A stretch of 64,000 nt of DNA from Cavenderia fasciculata (Eukaryota > Evosea > Eumycetozoa > Acytosteliales > Cavenderiaceae), in assembly GCF_000203815.1 (NCBI RefSeq), contig NW_004457637.1, positions 124,001 through 188,000 of the forward strand, given 5' to 3'. The position numbers and the translations under genes are program-made. Under the pieces are notes generated by a model. That model had not been told where the DNA came from and searched no databases. It saw nothing but the letters and a program-made list of their open reading frames with translations. Of this stretch, positions 33,097-44,481 are shown piece by piece; the stretch's first letter is position 1, and each line of letters opens with the position of its first letter.

Positions 33097-36074
33097 TTGA
33101 TCCAATTGCAGCCAACTCTCGTATCAAGTACTACAACATCATTGCCAAGTAATAGAGACCCAAAAACCCCCATAAATATAGACAATACAACACCCAATGG
33201 TGGTGATTCAATGATGGCTATAGTAAGTGATACGATACCATTGCAATCTGACGTCCAATCAACGCCAATCTTGAACCAAAGTGATTCCAATCTAAATGCG
33301 AATCAAGATCCAATGGATACGAGTGACGACTCTGCCATTTCAAATATGTCAAAAAAAAGATCATCTAATATCTCTGACCGAATGGTTCTTGACTCAACTC
33401 CTCCAATGCCAAATACAACTCCACTAAACAACAATAATATCAACAACAGAGAAAGCTCTACTCCTCCAACAAATAATAACAAAAAGGGCAATAAAGATAA
33501 AAATAGTAGTACCTCCAACACAAACCCACCCCAACCTTCATTACAGTCTCAATATGCCAACATTCCTGTTAATAACTATTATTTGTTAAAGAAAAAGCAA
33601 TCAATTACCGCTGCAAAAAGAGAAGCATCGGTTAAATACTTTGCCGAATATAGCAGCGTATTCAAGTCATCAGCTCATGATGTTTGTGTTCTTAAAAGAA
33701 AATCAGTAAATAATCCGGAATCGGATACGAGAGTAGTTAAAACATACTCGATGGGCATCAAGGAGCTATATTACTTTTACCTACTGCACACAAAGGGGTA
33801 TAAAGTACCAGAAAAAAAGGCTAATAAAAGACCTGGAAAAGAACCAGTCAATCCATTCAAAAAAAATTATACATCTGGCTCAGACAACTACCATTATATG
33901 TATAATATAGGTGGCCAGTTTGTAGGTGAAGAATTGATGGATTCCGTTTCAGATTTTGCCAAGGAATATCAATTTGTTCCAATGTGCTTAAATACCTTTA
34001 AAAAGTACCTTCCTCCACATATAAAGAGGGCAAAAAACAGGAATGACATGTGTAATACATGTGAAGATCCAAATATATCAAGTGGCGATAAAGATAAACA
34101 CAAAAAAGCAGCTGGGGAACGAAGAGATTTATACAAATATCAAAAAAAAAACCTCAATAATGGAGAAGTTATGTTTACCATAGATTTTAAACAAAACATC
34201 AACATTAACAAGTCACAAACTGAAGTAGGCAAACAGTTTTACAATGCTGTCCATAGATCTTTTTATGGCATTGTAATGCACTACAAGGAAGGCAATCAAT
34301 ATAAAAAATATGTGTTTGGGTAAGTATTTAAAATTTTTTAATCAATTATTATCCTTTTTAAAAATTACTATGGAAATTAAATAGTATACACCAAATACTA
34401 TATATTTATATTTTGGATTTTTAAAAAAGATTATAATTTCAACAAATTTACCTTCAATTTTCTAACCCATATTTTTCATTTTTTCATTTTTTTTACTCAA
34501 CTTTTTATCTATTGTTTATATAGAAATATTTCTAGGGTTTTGGACAAAACTTGTAATTTTGCTGACATTAGCTTTAGAAATTTATTTCAAAGAAAAGAAT
34601 TCATGGATTTGTTTGGTTGTACAAGGAAAGAGGATTTATTTGGAAAGGATGGAAAAATTAAAAAATTTATTATTTGGTCAGATAATGGACCAACTTTTAA
34701 AAACTTTGAATGGATTTATAAGGTTTGGCAACTTGGTAAAACTATCAATTGCATTCCAATTGATTTGGAATTCTTTTCTCCGAGCCACGGCAAATCAGAT
34801 TGTGACATTTTTTTTGCACTGATTTCTCAAACAGTAAAGAGATTTCAAAGCCATCCCGACTCAAATCATCAAGATAATAGAACAACACAAAATATGGTTG
34901 ATATATTAAACAAAAGGCTAACCGAGTATGGTTTGGACACTAGAAAAAAAGGACATTATCGAGCCACCGTTTATAATTTCCCCTCCATCACAGAATTTCA
35001 AGAGTTTATCCAAAGTTGCAATACTTTTAAAACTCTTGACGCCTTTTATGAAAATATTGGTGTGGCCCTTGGAAAAGATGTTGAAGAGAATGAACGTATG
35101 TTATTTTGGATTTTGCAACTTTTAATTTCTTTTGATTTTAATATAAAATATTTTTTTTGTGAATTTTTTTTACTCAAAAAATTCGATTTTTTCCAGACAC
35201 ACTTTCAACCTCACAATCTAAACTTCAAAGAACTCTCAATGCACTACAAGATGCGTATAAAGAAGTAGAACCATCAGATACATACAGTGAATATAGAGTA
35301 TATTATCCTTCCCCACAAAAACCAGCTTTTTTAAACAAGACCTATAGTTTTAAAACAAAAATGGAAAATGGAGAATACTCAATCTTTTATCGACCATGCG
35401 ACAATGATCCTACAATCCAAGATGATAAACCCGTTGAGGAGGTACCAGAAGAAGAAGAAAGTTCCAGACAAACAGAAACAAACAACAATAATGAAAAAGA
35501 AAACAACAAAGTTACATCGAATAATGATGCCAGTAATTCAACCAAACAACCAACAAGAAATAATAATAATGTACAACAGGCTTTAAAGAAGGCAAATATA
35601 AAGTTTTTCATCAAAAAAATCATCGTTAATCAAGCTCCAAACAAAGAAACAAAGATTGGACATGAAACACCTGCCAACAAGGGTCCAAAGCCAAAAAAAC
35701 AACAGGAAACATCAAAAACTACTACAATTGAAATACTACGTGTTGTAAGAATGACAAATATACATGATGCAGTTGTTTCGGACTATGTAGAAGAGAACGA
35801 GACACCAAAATCACCTCAACTTCCAAAATTACACTCACCAAAACAAACCAAAAAAAAAAATAAGAAAAAAAATAACAAACCAAATAATAATGATACAGAT
35901 ATAGTACTACCAGACATTCCAATCAACAACACACCAATTCCAACAAAAGAAACAAAAAATAATCATCAAAACCCCACAAATAGGGCTACCTCTTCTAGAA
36001 CAAATATCAAACCACCAACTACATATACTCCATCAAAACATAATCAAAAGAAAGGTATATTTTCATATTTATAA
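33097..36074 (+). CDS. DDE transposase with integrase-like core (6.8 kb element)
   Basis: Three exons (33097..34319, 34524..35095, 35197..36074), phases consistent, about 890 residues. Residues 1-160 are low complexity. A conserved block follows ('NTFKKYLPPHIKRAKNRNDM' then Cys-x2-Cys, about residues 300-325), then the putative catalytic series: 'FTIDFKQNI' (first Asp about 362), 'IIWSDNGPTFKN' (second Asp about 460) and 'SPSHGKSDCD' (about 495, with an acidic residue in the third position). The S-D-N-G-x-x-F signature is like retroviral-type integrases; the H-G-K-x-x-x-D ending is seen in several eukaryotic transposase groups. I cannot name the exact superfamily. The C-terminal 280 residues are Lys/Asn-rich tail. 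An alternative end through an acceptor near 36123 would change only the last residues. Confidence 0.75.
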
Positions 36075-36221
36075 CAAGTACAGTGTACAACCAACATTTT
36101 TATTTAACTTTTTCTTATTTTAGGCAAAAAATAATTGTAATATAACACCTGGAAATAATAGTAACAAAAATGGAAAAAATTAATTTATTTTCCATCAAAA
36201 CAACCACAAAAAATCCCCAGC

Positions 36222-36605
36222 TTGTGTGCTACCCTAATAGAACATATGCTCTACCTATCCATCCTATCCAGGGCATACATGGACTATATTTTAACCAATT
36301 TCTATCAATTTTCTCCTATTATAGAGTCCCCGGTTATGCCACCGCTAATCATGTTTGTAAGTAGCCTGATTAGACCAAAAAGCAACCCCCATGAAGAGCA
36401 CATGCACCATATAAATGTGTATGAGGTTGGTGTTTATAAATATATGTATTTAGCTAACAACATCGCCCGTGCCGCTCACCTGAGCTTATTTCTTCCAAAA
36501 CCCTCCGATATACACTACTTTGGTCCCCATTTTAGTAGATTGTGTGTCAACACTATGGTACTCTGCGTATCATACACCATTCAACCGAATCACCCTTATG
36601 ATTAG
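36222..36605 (+). CDS. Possible small gene of the 6.8 kb element, unknown
   Basis: An open stretch of about 127 codons of mixed composition ('HHINVYEVGVYKYMYLANN', 'HYFGPHFSRLCVN'), unlike the low-complexity DNA around it. It has no ATG at its left edge but a CAG acceptor-like site precedes it, so it may be an exon. A second open stretch in another frame runs to about 36762 ('MHWLQFLPK' end). I recognise no domain. A perfect short hairpin (36775..36801, GTAAAGATAA and its complement) follows, near the meeting point with the minus-strand gene. Confidence 0.35.
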   Translation: MCATLIEHMLYLSILSRAYMDYILTNFYQFSPIIESPVMPPLIMFVSSLIRPKSNPHEEHMHHINVYEVGVYKYMYLANNIARAAHLSLFLPKPSDIHYFGPHFSRLCVNTMVLCVSYTIQPNHPYD

Positions 36606-36876
36606 AATGCAGAGTGCATCAGATCCTTAGATATGATGATATCACTCGCTTCCGTAGCAAGAAGTATTTTATGAGGGGATGATATTACTTTACATATGTA
36701 AAGTCAAGAATATGTAGTATAACAGTGAGACCTATGCATTGGTTACAGTTTCTTCCAAAATAGAACAAATAAATAGTGTAAAGATAATGGTTTATCTTTA
36801 CTGTTTTTAACTACAATGATCACTCGGTTTTGAGTGCATGTTTTTTGACTTTTCACATTTAACAAGAAGTTTATTA

Positions 36877-38998
36877 CTATAATCCTCTAATGTTTTTGTA
36901 TTTATTTGTGAGATATCCTACAACTGACCATATTTGATCATGTTGTTGAAGAATTTTTGAAGGATCGGAAAATTTGATCCTCAAAGTCGCTTTGCATGCT
37001 TCCCACTTTTTCATATGGGCAAACACATTTTCTATGATAATTCTGATGGCTTTAAATCTTTTGTCAGCCTCACCTCTATTAAAACTAGCTTTAGGATTTC
37101 TATCGTTAACCAAAAAGTGTTTATACATGCCATGACAACCTATGAATCCTTTGTCTCCCAAAATAAACTCGAGAACTTCGTCTAGTTTAGAATAGAAAGC
37201 TCTTGATTCATTGGCGAGGTTAATATCATTTCTTGATCCAGGTCTTGATTTAGACATGAAAATAATCTTTCCAGTGGGAGTACAAAAGACAAGTTTGGTT
37301 ATTGAGAAATATCCTTTCTTTCCACTATAAAAATTCATTGCAATTTCGGAATCCATGGGAACTGAAATTCTTTGTTCTGATCCATCTGCCACTGATGTAA
37401 CCATGCAAGATTCATTGGTGTCTTTAACATAAATTGAATAGTGCTCTTTGTCCATTCTTTTTGAAAAATAGTAATCGAAATTCTCTTGGCAGAGAGGATA
37501 TAACAAATCCAAAGTGTTAGACGTGTATTCTTCTACAGTAGTTTGCGATATTTTAAAAAATGCAGATAGAACAATTCTCTTTGGGTAGTGACGGAGCCAA
37601 CAAAGTGTAATAAACAACTGGCCCCTGATTGAATACTTTGATTTAGTGCCTCTGGTTTCTGTTTTTGTCTTTTGCAATCGTATAGTGTTTTGATATAAAT
37701 CTTGGAAATCTTCAAATTTAAGTCCAATGAACGATACTATTTCATCTTCCAAGTACTCTATAATCTTGTTAATTTCTAGAGAAGAAGATATGTGTCAATA
37801 ATTAATAGTTGTTAGTTTATTTCTTGCCAGAACTTTTACTTTTATCTTTGTCTTTGGCTGCAGCCTTTTTAGCTGGAGCCTTTTTAGTTGTCGGCTTTGG
37901 TGGTGTAGATGCTTTTCTTTTCTTATCTGTATGTTGTTCTTCATCTTCTACTACATATCCCTCTTCATCTTCTTCATGGCTGGATTCCTCGTCTGAATCA
38001 TCATCTTTTCCTTTTTCCTTATTCGTTTCCTTCTTTTCCTTTTTGTCTTTTTTAGGTTGTTCTAGAATAAGGTATCAGTTGTATGTACTTTATAAGTAGT
38101 AATAAAAATTATAATACATACTAGATTCGATATAAGCAGACCAGGTTTTACCTGATGATGAACCAAAGTATTTTTGGAAACAAGAATATGTGCAAAAGTA
38201 CAGATAATTATCCTTGATTGGAGTGAGTGAGGACGCTTTGCATCTTATGCTCATCGTGCATTTGTTTGGACATGATGCACATTTAACCAACTCTTCTTTT
38301 GGGCGGTTTGATATTGATTCTTTTACATCATCTAATGATATAGGTCTTGCCAGAAGAGGTCTAACGAGATGAGTTTGACAATATTCATCCGTAATGTGTG
38401 CAGGTTTACACAATGTAATTTGTTTGTCGAAACAAGTGATTTCTATTCTGTTGCTGCCTCTCACTGAGTTGGTACAAAATATCACATCTTTCTGCTGCAC
38501 CTTAAATTGGTTACCAAGTGTGCACACTCCTTGGTCTCCATCAGGAATATCTAGATTAATTAAGTTGCTACTGTTGTTATATGTATGAATATCTGCTTGC
38601 TTTAAAAACTCTTTCTTGACATGAAAAGTCTCTTCCATAAAACTATTATCCATTGCAATTGAGGAATTACTTGGTGTTGGTGGTGGAGAGGAGAAGATAG
38701 AATTTGTTGGTGAATCATATCTAAATACTGGAGGAGGTGGTTGAGATGTTGTAACAATTGTTGTTGCTTTGCGTTGCTTATATTTTTCTTGCAAGGTTGC
38801 ATGTTTAACTTTTAATATTTGATGTTCTTTATCTGATTGTGTTAGCTTCTCGAACTCTTGTGATGTTGGGAGAGTACCACCGCATCCATAACGAAAGAGA
38901 AGAGAAGGGATGCATGTGTCAAGTAAATGTGCTTTGACATCACAAAGAGGGATAATTTTCGCACAAATCTTACAAATAACAGTTAAAACATCATCCAT
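36877..38998 (-). CDS. PIF/Harbinger-type transposase, probably fused to N-terminal zinc-finger region
   Basis: Three exons on the minus strand (38122..38998, 37840..38061, 36877..37775), phases consistent, about 665 residues. Residues 9-30 contain C-x2-C-x11-H-x4-C ('CKICAKIIPLCDVKAHLLDT' then Cys), similar to UBZ4/Rad18-type zinc fingers; a second Cys cluster lies near 250-285 ('CASCPNKCTMSIRC'). A Lys/Glu-rich linker follows. The C-terminal 300 residues are a DDE_Tnp_4-type nuclease: 'VADGSEQRISVP' (first Asp), 'SRPGSRNDINLA', 'FILGDKGFIG' (second Asp), 'IIENVFAHMKKWEA' (Glu). The last join uses a GTAAAAG donor with an ACTAAC branch-like site and removes the stop that otherwise ends the upstream part; without it there would be two adjacent genes, as in typical Harbinger elements. 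The upstream protein is not Myb-like. Confidence 0.7.
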
Positions 38999-39078
38999 TA
39001 TATTGAACTCCTGTAACTAGCACTGCTGATTGATATATACTAAAGTTATACGTTTAAATTAAGGTAGTACTTGTAATG

Positions 39079-39146
39079 TTTAAAATGTTAAAAATGTTAA
39101 AAATGTTTAGATGTTTTCGACATTTTTAACATTTTTTTTCGGGATG
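39079..39146 (-). repeat. Right terminal inverted repeat of the 6.8 kb element
   Basis: Reverse complement matches 32301..32366; outer 33 nt identical. The final codons of family copy D now run into this repeat. Confidence 0.85.
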
Positions 39147-39324
39147 GTTATCATCTACTATTGTGATGAATTGATTAAATAGGCATTCATAATGGCCATC
39201 AGTATTGTCATCTTCATCATAAACTGTGTTCCACAATACCTGCAACAACAAGTAAACATGGTTGTCCTGGCTTTTTTCAACCAGATCGATCATCATTTGG
39301 TGTATCTTTTCCAAGTGCATTTGA

Positions 39325-39361
<37 letters not shown>

Positions 39362-41557
39362 CCTGTACGAGTATCTTGATTATTTTCCAAAATGACTTTG
39401 CCATGTATTGGTAGCCATCACAGCGATCTGTGATGGTATTATTCTCTAGTAATAGTGGTACTATTTTAGGATAATAATCTAGTACTACTTTTACCTTGTC
39501 TTTTTGGTTATCACATAATAATTCCCATTTACAAACAATAGATGGAAGGAAATAATTATAGGCTTTGCCTTTTTCAAAGGTGGTGGGTACCATTGTTATA
39601 AATTTATCCAAAGATGTTTGTGTCTGTTGGAGTAACAAAACTCTACTAGTTTGCATTACCTTGCTGTTGCAAAGGTCAAATAAAATCGAGTGAGCGCGAA
39701 TCCAATTAACTAGGGTCGATTCAAAATCTTTATACCTATTCTCTGATAATTCATCTGTATATTCTTTTTCAGAGATTATCTCCAATTTTTGACAATATTC
39801 ATTATCACATTTGTTGAATACTTGTATTTGATGACTTGTCCAAATACCTCCTTGCATAGTATCAATCATCTCTACCATTACTTTAATCCTCAAGTACCAT
39901 GGTTGTGTCTTCATCTTTGATGGTGGTGGATCCATCAATGATTGCATGAAACGGTCGAATAAAAGTTGACTGTTTTGATTGATTCCTTCCTTGGCCACTA
40001 CCACCTTTAAAATGAGGAACATCATATTGACATTGACCAGATGGCATACAATTGGGTCAACCAAGTGGTGGAAATATGGATACACGTCTTCAATCATTCC
40101 CCACAAGAAATAATAGAGGCGACGTTTTTGTTTGGGATTTTGAGTTTGATTGAGTTGAGCAATGATTGATTTCATAATGGATGGGAGATAAATAGAAAAA
40201 TAATTCCAATCTCTCCAATGTCTTTTTGAACTCTTTTGAAGAAATTGTTGTGCAATTTCAATCTTTTCTCCAATTTTGATAAAGTGTTGTATCATTTCAA
40301 ATAGATATCTTGCAAAATACCTCATTCCCATCTTTGCTCCTATCTTTTGTATAAAGCCCACTGCCCTTTCTTTTTGTCTAGCTCCCGTTTTATATAATAA
40401 TAGCTTTAGCATTATTGGGAATATTCGTGATGATGACTGTTGGTAGTATATGAAAGTATAAGTATTTTTGTTCATTATTAATATTATTATCATTAATCTA
40501 TTCAACTCATCACATACATATTTATATTGAATTGGGTCAATGTAATCAACAAAGCTCACCCAATAGATATTTCCACCGGAATGAATAGACAATTCTGTTA
40601 GATCGAGTAAATGTTGTATAACTTGGTCATTTGAAAACTTGAATTGTGGAGTGTAGAATTCGTATCTATCATAGTTTGACATCTCCACTATCGACATCCA
40701 ATGTTGGCGTCCATCAATGTCTCGTATTTCACTCTTTGATCGGATTACATGAATTGCTCGTAATTGGTATTGAACGCTACTAGGATCAGTGAGAAAGCTA
40801 GTCATAATGTTGTTAAAAGTGACAATCGATTCCTCAGTAGCCACAAGTTGAACTTGTTTCGTATCAATCGATTCCATTATCTTGAGAATGATCTCTCTGA
40901 CTACTTGATTATCTCGATGATTTCGAATGGTATTCTCAATGAGTTTTAGATAATCTAAATATTCATCTAAACACAAATTGATAAGTGGACGTCGTAGTTT
41001 GTTGAATGAATGAAAGATACATACTATCAGTGACACCAACATTTAGAATATTTAATATTGATATTAATAGAGTTTGTGTTTCATCATCATCATCATTGTC
41101 ATTATTATTATTATTATTATTATTAGGTGATATCAAAACATTGAATATAGATTCTACAATATTTATATTATAACTCCAATAACATTTAACTGTAGAGCTT
41201 TATCGAGTAGATAGATCGATTGATTTTTAATCTACATAGAGTGTGATCAAATTAATATGTTAGAAATGAACTATACAATAGATATTAACCGTTATAGTTA
41301 TAGTTACATACAGTAGATAATTCACATTTTATAACGAGATATAATAACCATGATACTGCTTCCTCTTGTCCTTTTTCTGTTACGATGTCATTATATAGTT
41401 GTTTATAGTTGTTGTTGTTGTCGTTGTTGTTGTTGTTACTTGTGCATCTATTATTATCATCTTTGTTGGTCTTCTTCTTTTCTCTTTTTATTGCCAACTT
41501 TACTATGACATCTATAAACTCTGACGGTGGCGGTGCAACTAGAATATTTAAATTCAT
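39126..41557 (-). pseudogene. Family copy D, broken
   Basis: Homologous to copy B over all four exons. The first exon (41312..41557) and the long 3' part (39126..41042) are open; the third intron is 78 nt, free of stops and in frame, so exons 3 and 4 can also be read through as one 638-codon frame. The second exon (41025..41231) has lost about 31 nt relative to B near 41205 and then runs into a stop, so a normal full-length product is unlikely. The 3' end is truncated by the 6.8 kb element, whose inverted repeat supplies the last codons ('NHPEKKC'). A run of 11 Gln occupies the site of B's 17. A transcript using an internal start in exon 3 could still make the C-terminal part. Confidence 0.7.
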
Positions 41558-41586
41558 TGTTTATATATTATAATTATAATTGATCA

Positions 41587-41660
41587 TTATTGATGTTCAA
41601 TCATCTATCTCTTGCAAATGTTATAAATGCTATTAATAACAACCCATTTGTGATTGAATC
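41587..41660 (-). promoter_or_regulatory. Conserved upstream block of family copy D
   Basis: Same ordered words as upstream of B and C, about 30 nt before the ATG of D. It lies between D and the F-box gene. Confidence 0.5.
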
Positions 41661-41740
41661 TTGTTGTTGTGGTAATTAATATCATAATTAATAGTAATAT
41701 TTTTCAAGTGAATTGGCTCATAGCTTGGGGTTTCTAGTTT

Positions 41741-42880
41741 TTATTGAACATTGACATAAAGTTTTACATTTCTTTCTTTGTCATTATCCAATAACAATGA
41801 TTGTAAAGTATTATTGTCATCATCGAAATAATAAGTTTTTGGTTGTATTGGATTTGAACAAGAATGTACTTGGTATTCGTCTTTATCAAAAAATTGAATA
41901 AATGATTCTACTCTTTCAGTGGGCCTATTACTTTTCATCTTGTTGATTGTTTCTTGAAGGTCTTTGATCATTGACCTTTTATTTTCCTCTGAGTATTCTT
42001 GCAAGCACGCAGTAACTTGGAATGTTTGAATCCAATTTAAATGTCTTTGGAGTACCAAAGTAATATTGAAATCATTTTCGATTTCCAAAGAAGGGCATAC
42101 AACTATAATTTGCTTTAAATAGGCCCAACTATAGAAAAAGTAAAAAAGATAGGAACCTAGAAGGTCGTGGCGAGCATATGGATCTATTTGTGTCATCTCG
42201 ACTCGCTCCAGATTATGACACTCTTTAATGAGAGTTGAAATGTCCCAATCTATACCATAATCTTGATCAAAGACAATATGCAAGCTTTCGATTTGTTGCA
42301 CATACTCCATGAGAGCGTCACAATAACCACCATAAACACTAACAAGATTGGGGTATCGTTGTTTACGTTGACTAGTGTCCATATCCAAACAGCTTGCATA
42401 ACAACCATGACAATGAATGCTCTTGCATTTTGCATCGATTATCTTAAAATACTCCTCTTCATCCATATCTTCATCAAAGTCATCGTCTTCATCGTTATCT
42501 TTGATAAAGTCACTATAAATAGATGCATTATCACCTTGACCTAGTTCAATTGTAGGTTTATCATGGCCCAAGAGAAGACAATCTACATTTGATATGACGA
42601 GATGACTAATCTTTTTCAAAGCACAATAAGGATGAAGAAGATGATCGTATACGTTGCATTCTCTCTTTATCAATCGATAGTCTAGTGTTGTAAAGATTGA
42701 TGATGCAAGTTTAAAGAATCTCGAACAAACCAAGTCCCAACCAATCTCGTTTACATATCCAAATATCTTTGCTTGTATCAAGAATGGTAGGTTTGGTAAT
42801 AATATTAAATTATTGCTTTCTTCTTCTTCTTCTTTATCTTCTTCTTCTTCTTCTTGTTCTTGTTTTTGTTGTTTGTTCAT
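41741..42880 (-). CDS. F-box-like protein, copy 2
   Basis: Single exon, 379 residues, nearly identical to the gene at 30958 (see there for domains). Seen differences: a shorter Glu run in the N-terminus, Trp for Leu in 'VNEIGWDLVCSRFF', Asp for Asn in 'FFDKDEYQVH', and one Val fewer near the C-terminus. None touches the F-box Leu-Pro or Val-Cys signature, so both copies should be functional. The few differences indicate a recent duplication or ongoing gene conversion. It lies between family copies D and E on the same strand. Confidence 0.75.
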   Translation of the reverse strand: MNKQQKQEQEEEEEDKEEEEESNNLILLPNLPFLIQAKIFGYVNEIGWDLVCSRFFKLASSIFTTLDYRLIKRECNVYDHLLHPYCALKKISHLVISNVDCLLLGHDKPTIELGQGDNASIYSDFIKDNDEDDDFDEDMDEEEYFKIIDAKCKSIHCHGCYASCLDMDTSQRKQRYPNLVSVYGGYCDALMEYVQQIESLHIVFDQDYGIDWDISTLIKECHNLERVEMTQIDPYARHDLLGSYLFYFFYSWAYLKQIIVVCPSLEIENDFNITLVLQRHLNWIQTFQVTACLQEYSEENKRSMIKDLQETINKMKSNRPTERVESFIQFFDKDEYQVHSCSNPIQPKTYYFDDDNNTLQSLLLDNDKERNVKLYVNVQ

Positions 42881-43052
42881 TGTATTAAAATAATAATATA
42901 TCTATATAAAATAATAAAAATAATTTATTACAAATGTGAGTCAAAACAACTGCGCTGGGTTTTTCGCAAAACTTATATAAATTTGTGAGAGACCCCAAGT
43001 ATTTATTTTTTTCAACAAAAAGTTATCATCATCTACTATTGTGATGAATTGA

Positions 43053-44481
43053 TTAACTCTGAGCCTCCCGTGGAGTTTTTTACATGTTTTTATGATTTTT
43101 ATAAAAGAGAATTAGGTTTTATAAGATGATAGTAGCATGGATAGATCAATCTCGTCGAGCTCTATCATTCTAAATAAAAAAATAGGATTTTATTAAAAAA
43201 AAGTAGTATGGTGATGCTTTGTGCTGAGAGAGGTAAAAAATAGGGTGTCGTGATTTTAGGGTGAGATTTTTAGCATAGTAGGAGCGTGAGATGAAGATAA
43301 TGAAGTGATAATTTGTTTAGATGAACCAACTTTGGGACAATATTGCAGCCTATGTGTAATTGGTAACCTTGTTTGAATTATTATCAGAGATTCAATTTTG
43401 ACAAAGTTCGAGTTCTAGGGAGCAACACCGGTCAGAGGGTCAAAATTGCTGATTGATGGTACGTTGCTGGACCGGACCTTCGATATGACGAGTCCAATTG
43501 ATGACATTCGAGTAAAATAAAAATTCCTTTAAAGATTGGTGTTGGTTCATCGGTTGGTAGTTAGAATTGCAGAGTAAAAATAAAAAAGAATTCGAATTTT
43601 TTAAAAAAATGGTTGGCAATATCATCTTCGTCTCAACGAGTACTTTTAAATGATATATTAATTATTAGATTTGGATTTAAAAAGAGATTAACATTATCAT
43701 GGCCAAACCATCAAAAAATAAGGGTCAAAAAGAGGTAGAGATCAACGAAAATCTATCAGATGGAGAGGAAGAGATAGGGGAATCAATTGTCGAAATGGAA
43801 GAGGGCAGGGAAGGTAAGATATTAATAGCATTTGAATGGTTGCAAACAAATCTAACCTATTTAAATTGGATAAATAGAGTATACTTTAGAGATGTTACAG
43901 GATATGAATGTGGAAAAGTTGAAGCAAATCATGGTAAAGTTACATATTAGTGCAAAGGGGAAAAAAAGTGACCTAATAGACGCTATTTTGACAGGTGGAG
44001 ATAGTTCAGAGAACGATTGGGTAAAGATAGGATTTTCTACTCATACAAAAACATTCAAAAATTATCAGGCGGGTTATTGTGGAAAGAACAAACCTACATC
44101 GATCATTCAAACTTTTTCCAAAATGTTTGATGAAAGTATCTATCAGCTCATAATCGATCAGACCAACATATATATGAAGCAAAAAGGCTTGGATAAAGCT
44201 TTCAAGAGTCTTTTTCATTCCTACATGACCAAGGAAATACTCAACACTTTTTTCTCAATTACACTCGAAATGGGAAGGGTTGACATGCCTTCAATTGCAG
44301 ATTATTGGCGTTCCGATGGTAAAGGGTACCAACCTATAATAAATATGATGTCAAGGAACCAATTTCAAGCCGTTCGAGCGGTTCTCCACCTGTCTGACAA
44401 CAATAAAGCAAATAGTGATAAATTTTTCAAAGTCAGGCAGTTTGTAAAAAATCGAAATTTTTACGGGAGGAATAAAGTTAA
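43053..44481 (+). mobile_element. piggyBac derivative, internally deleted, TTAA-flanked
   Basis: TTAA occurs at both ends (43053..43056 and 44478..44481). The ends are imperfect inverted repeats: 'CTCTGAGCCTCCCGT' on the left and 'CTTTATTCCTCCCGT' as the complement of the right. TTAA target duplication is diagnostic for piggyBac. The transposase gene inside is cut short by the right end, so the catalytic domain is missing and the copy is non-autonomous. It is inserted in the 3' end of family copy E: the sequence ATAGGCATTC to its right continues E exactly as in copy D. A block of about 600 nt between the left end and the gene has no recognisable content. Confidence 0.85.

Larger units (their letters stand above)
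32301..39146. mobile_element. 6.8 kb DNA transposon with two convergent transposase genes
   Basis: The ends are inverted repeats: 32301.. and the reverse complement of ..39146 both begin 'CATCCCGAAAAAAAATGTTA' and agree for 33 nt, diverge for about 6, then agree again for about 20. Each end also contains 'TGTTAAAAATGT' and its reverse complement, so each can fold on itself. Inside, genes on the plus strand occupy the left half and one minus-strand gene the right half; they converge near 36.8 kb. The left gene has an integrase-like DDE layout, the right gene a PIF/Harbinger-type DDE domain. No clear target-site duplication is seen, because the left flank is a piggyBac end and the right flank is family copy D. 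The reading frames of the two main genes are open, so it looks young. Confidence 0.8.
41575..43086. repeat. Segmental duplication unit, copy 2 (F-box gene and flanks)
   Basis: Near-identical to 30740..32300. It contains the F-box gene at 41741, a 3' fragment of family copy E and the TTAA plus left end of a piggyBac derivative. The shared piggyBac end shows that the transposon was in place before the segment was duplicated. Confidence 0.85.

Noticed and set aside
32301-39146. Reading the 6.8 kb element as a Polinton-like or viral element
   Set aside because: No polymerase, packaging ATPase, protease or capsid-like protein is visible; inverted repeats and two DDE transposases fit a plain DNA transposon.
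32264-39178. Treating 32264-39178 as a single piggyBac insertion between two TTAA sites
   Set aside because: The right-hand TTAA has no piggyBac end next to it; it is the uninterrupted 3' end of copy D.
39192-39395. Plus-strand Leu-rich open stretch, also at 44495
   Set aside because: Antisense of the polyQ region of family copies D and E.
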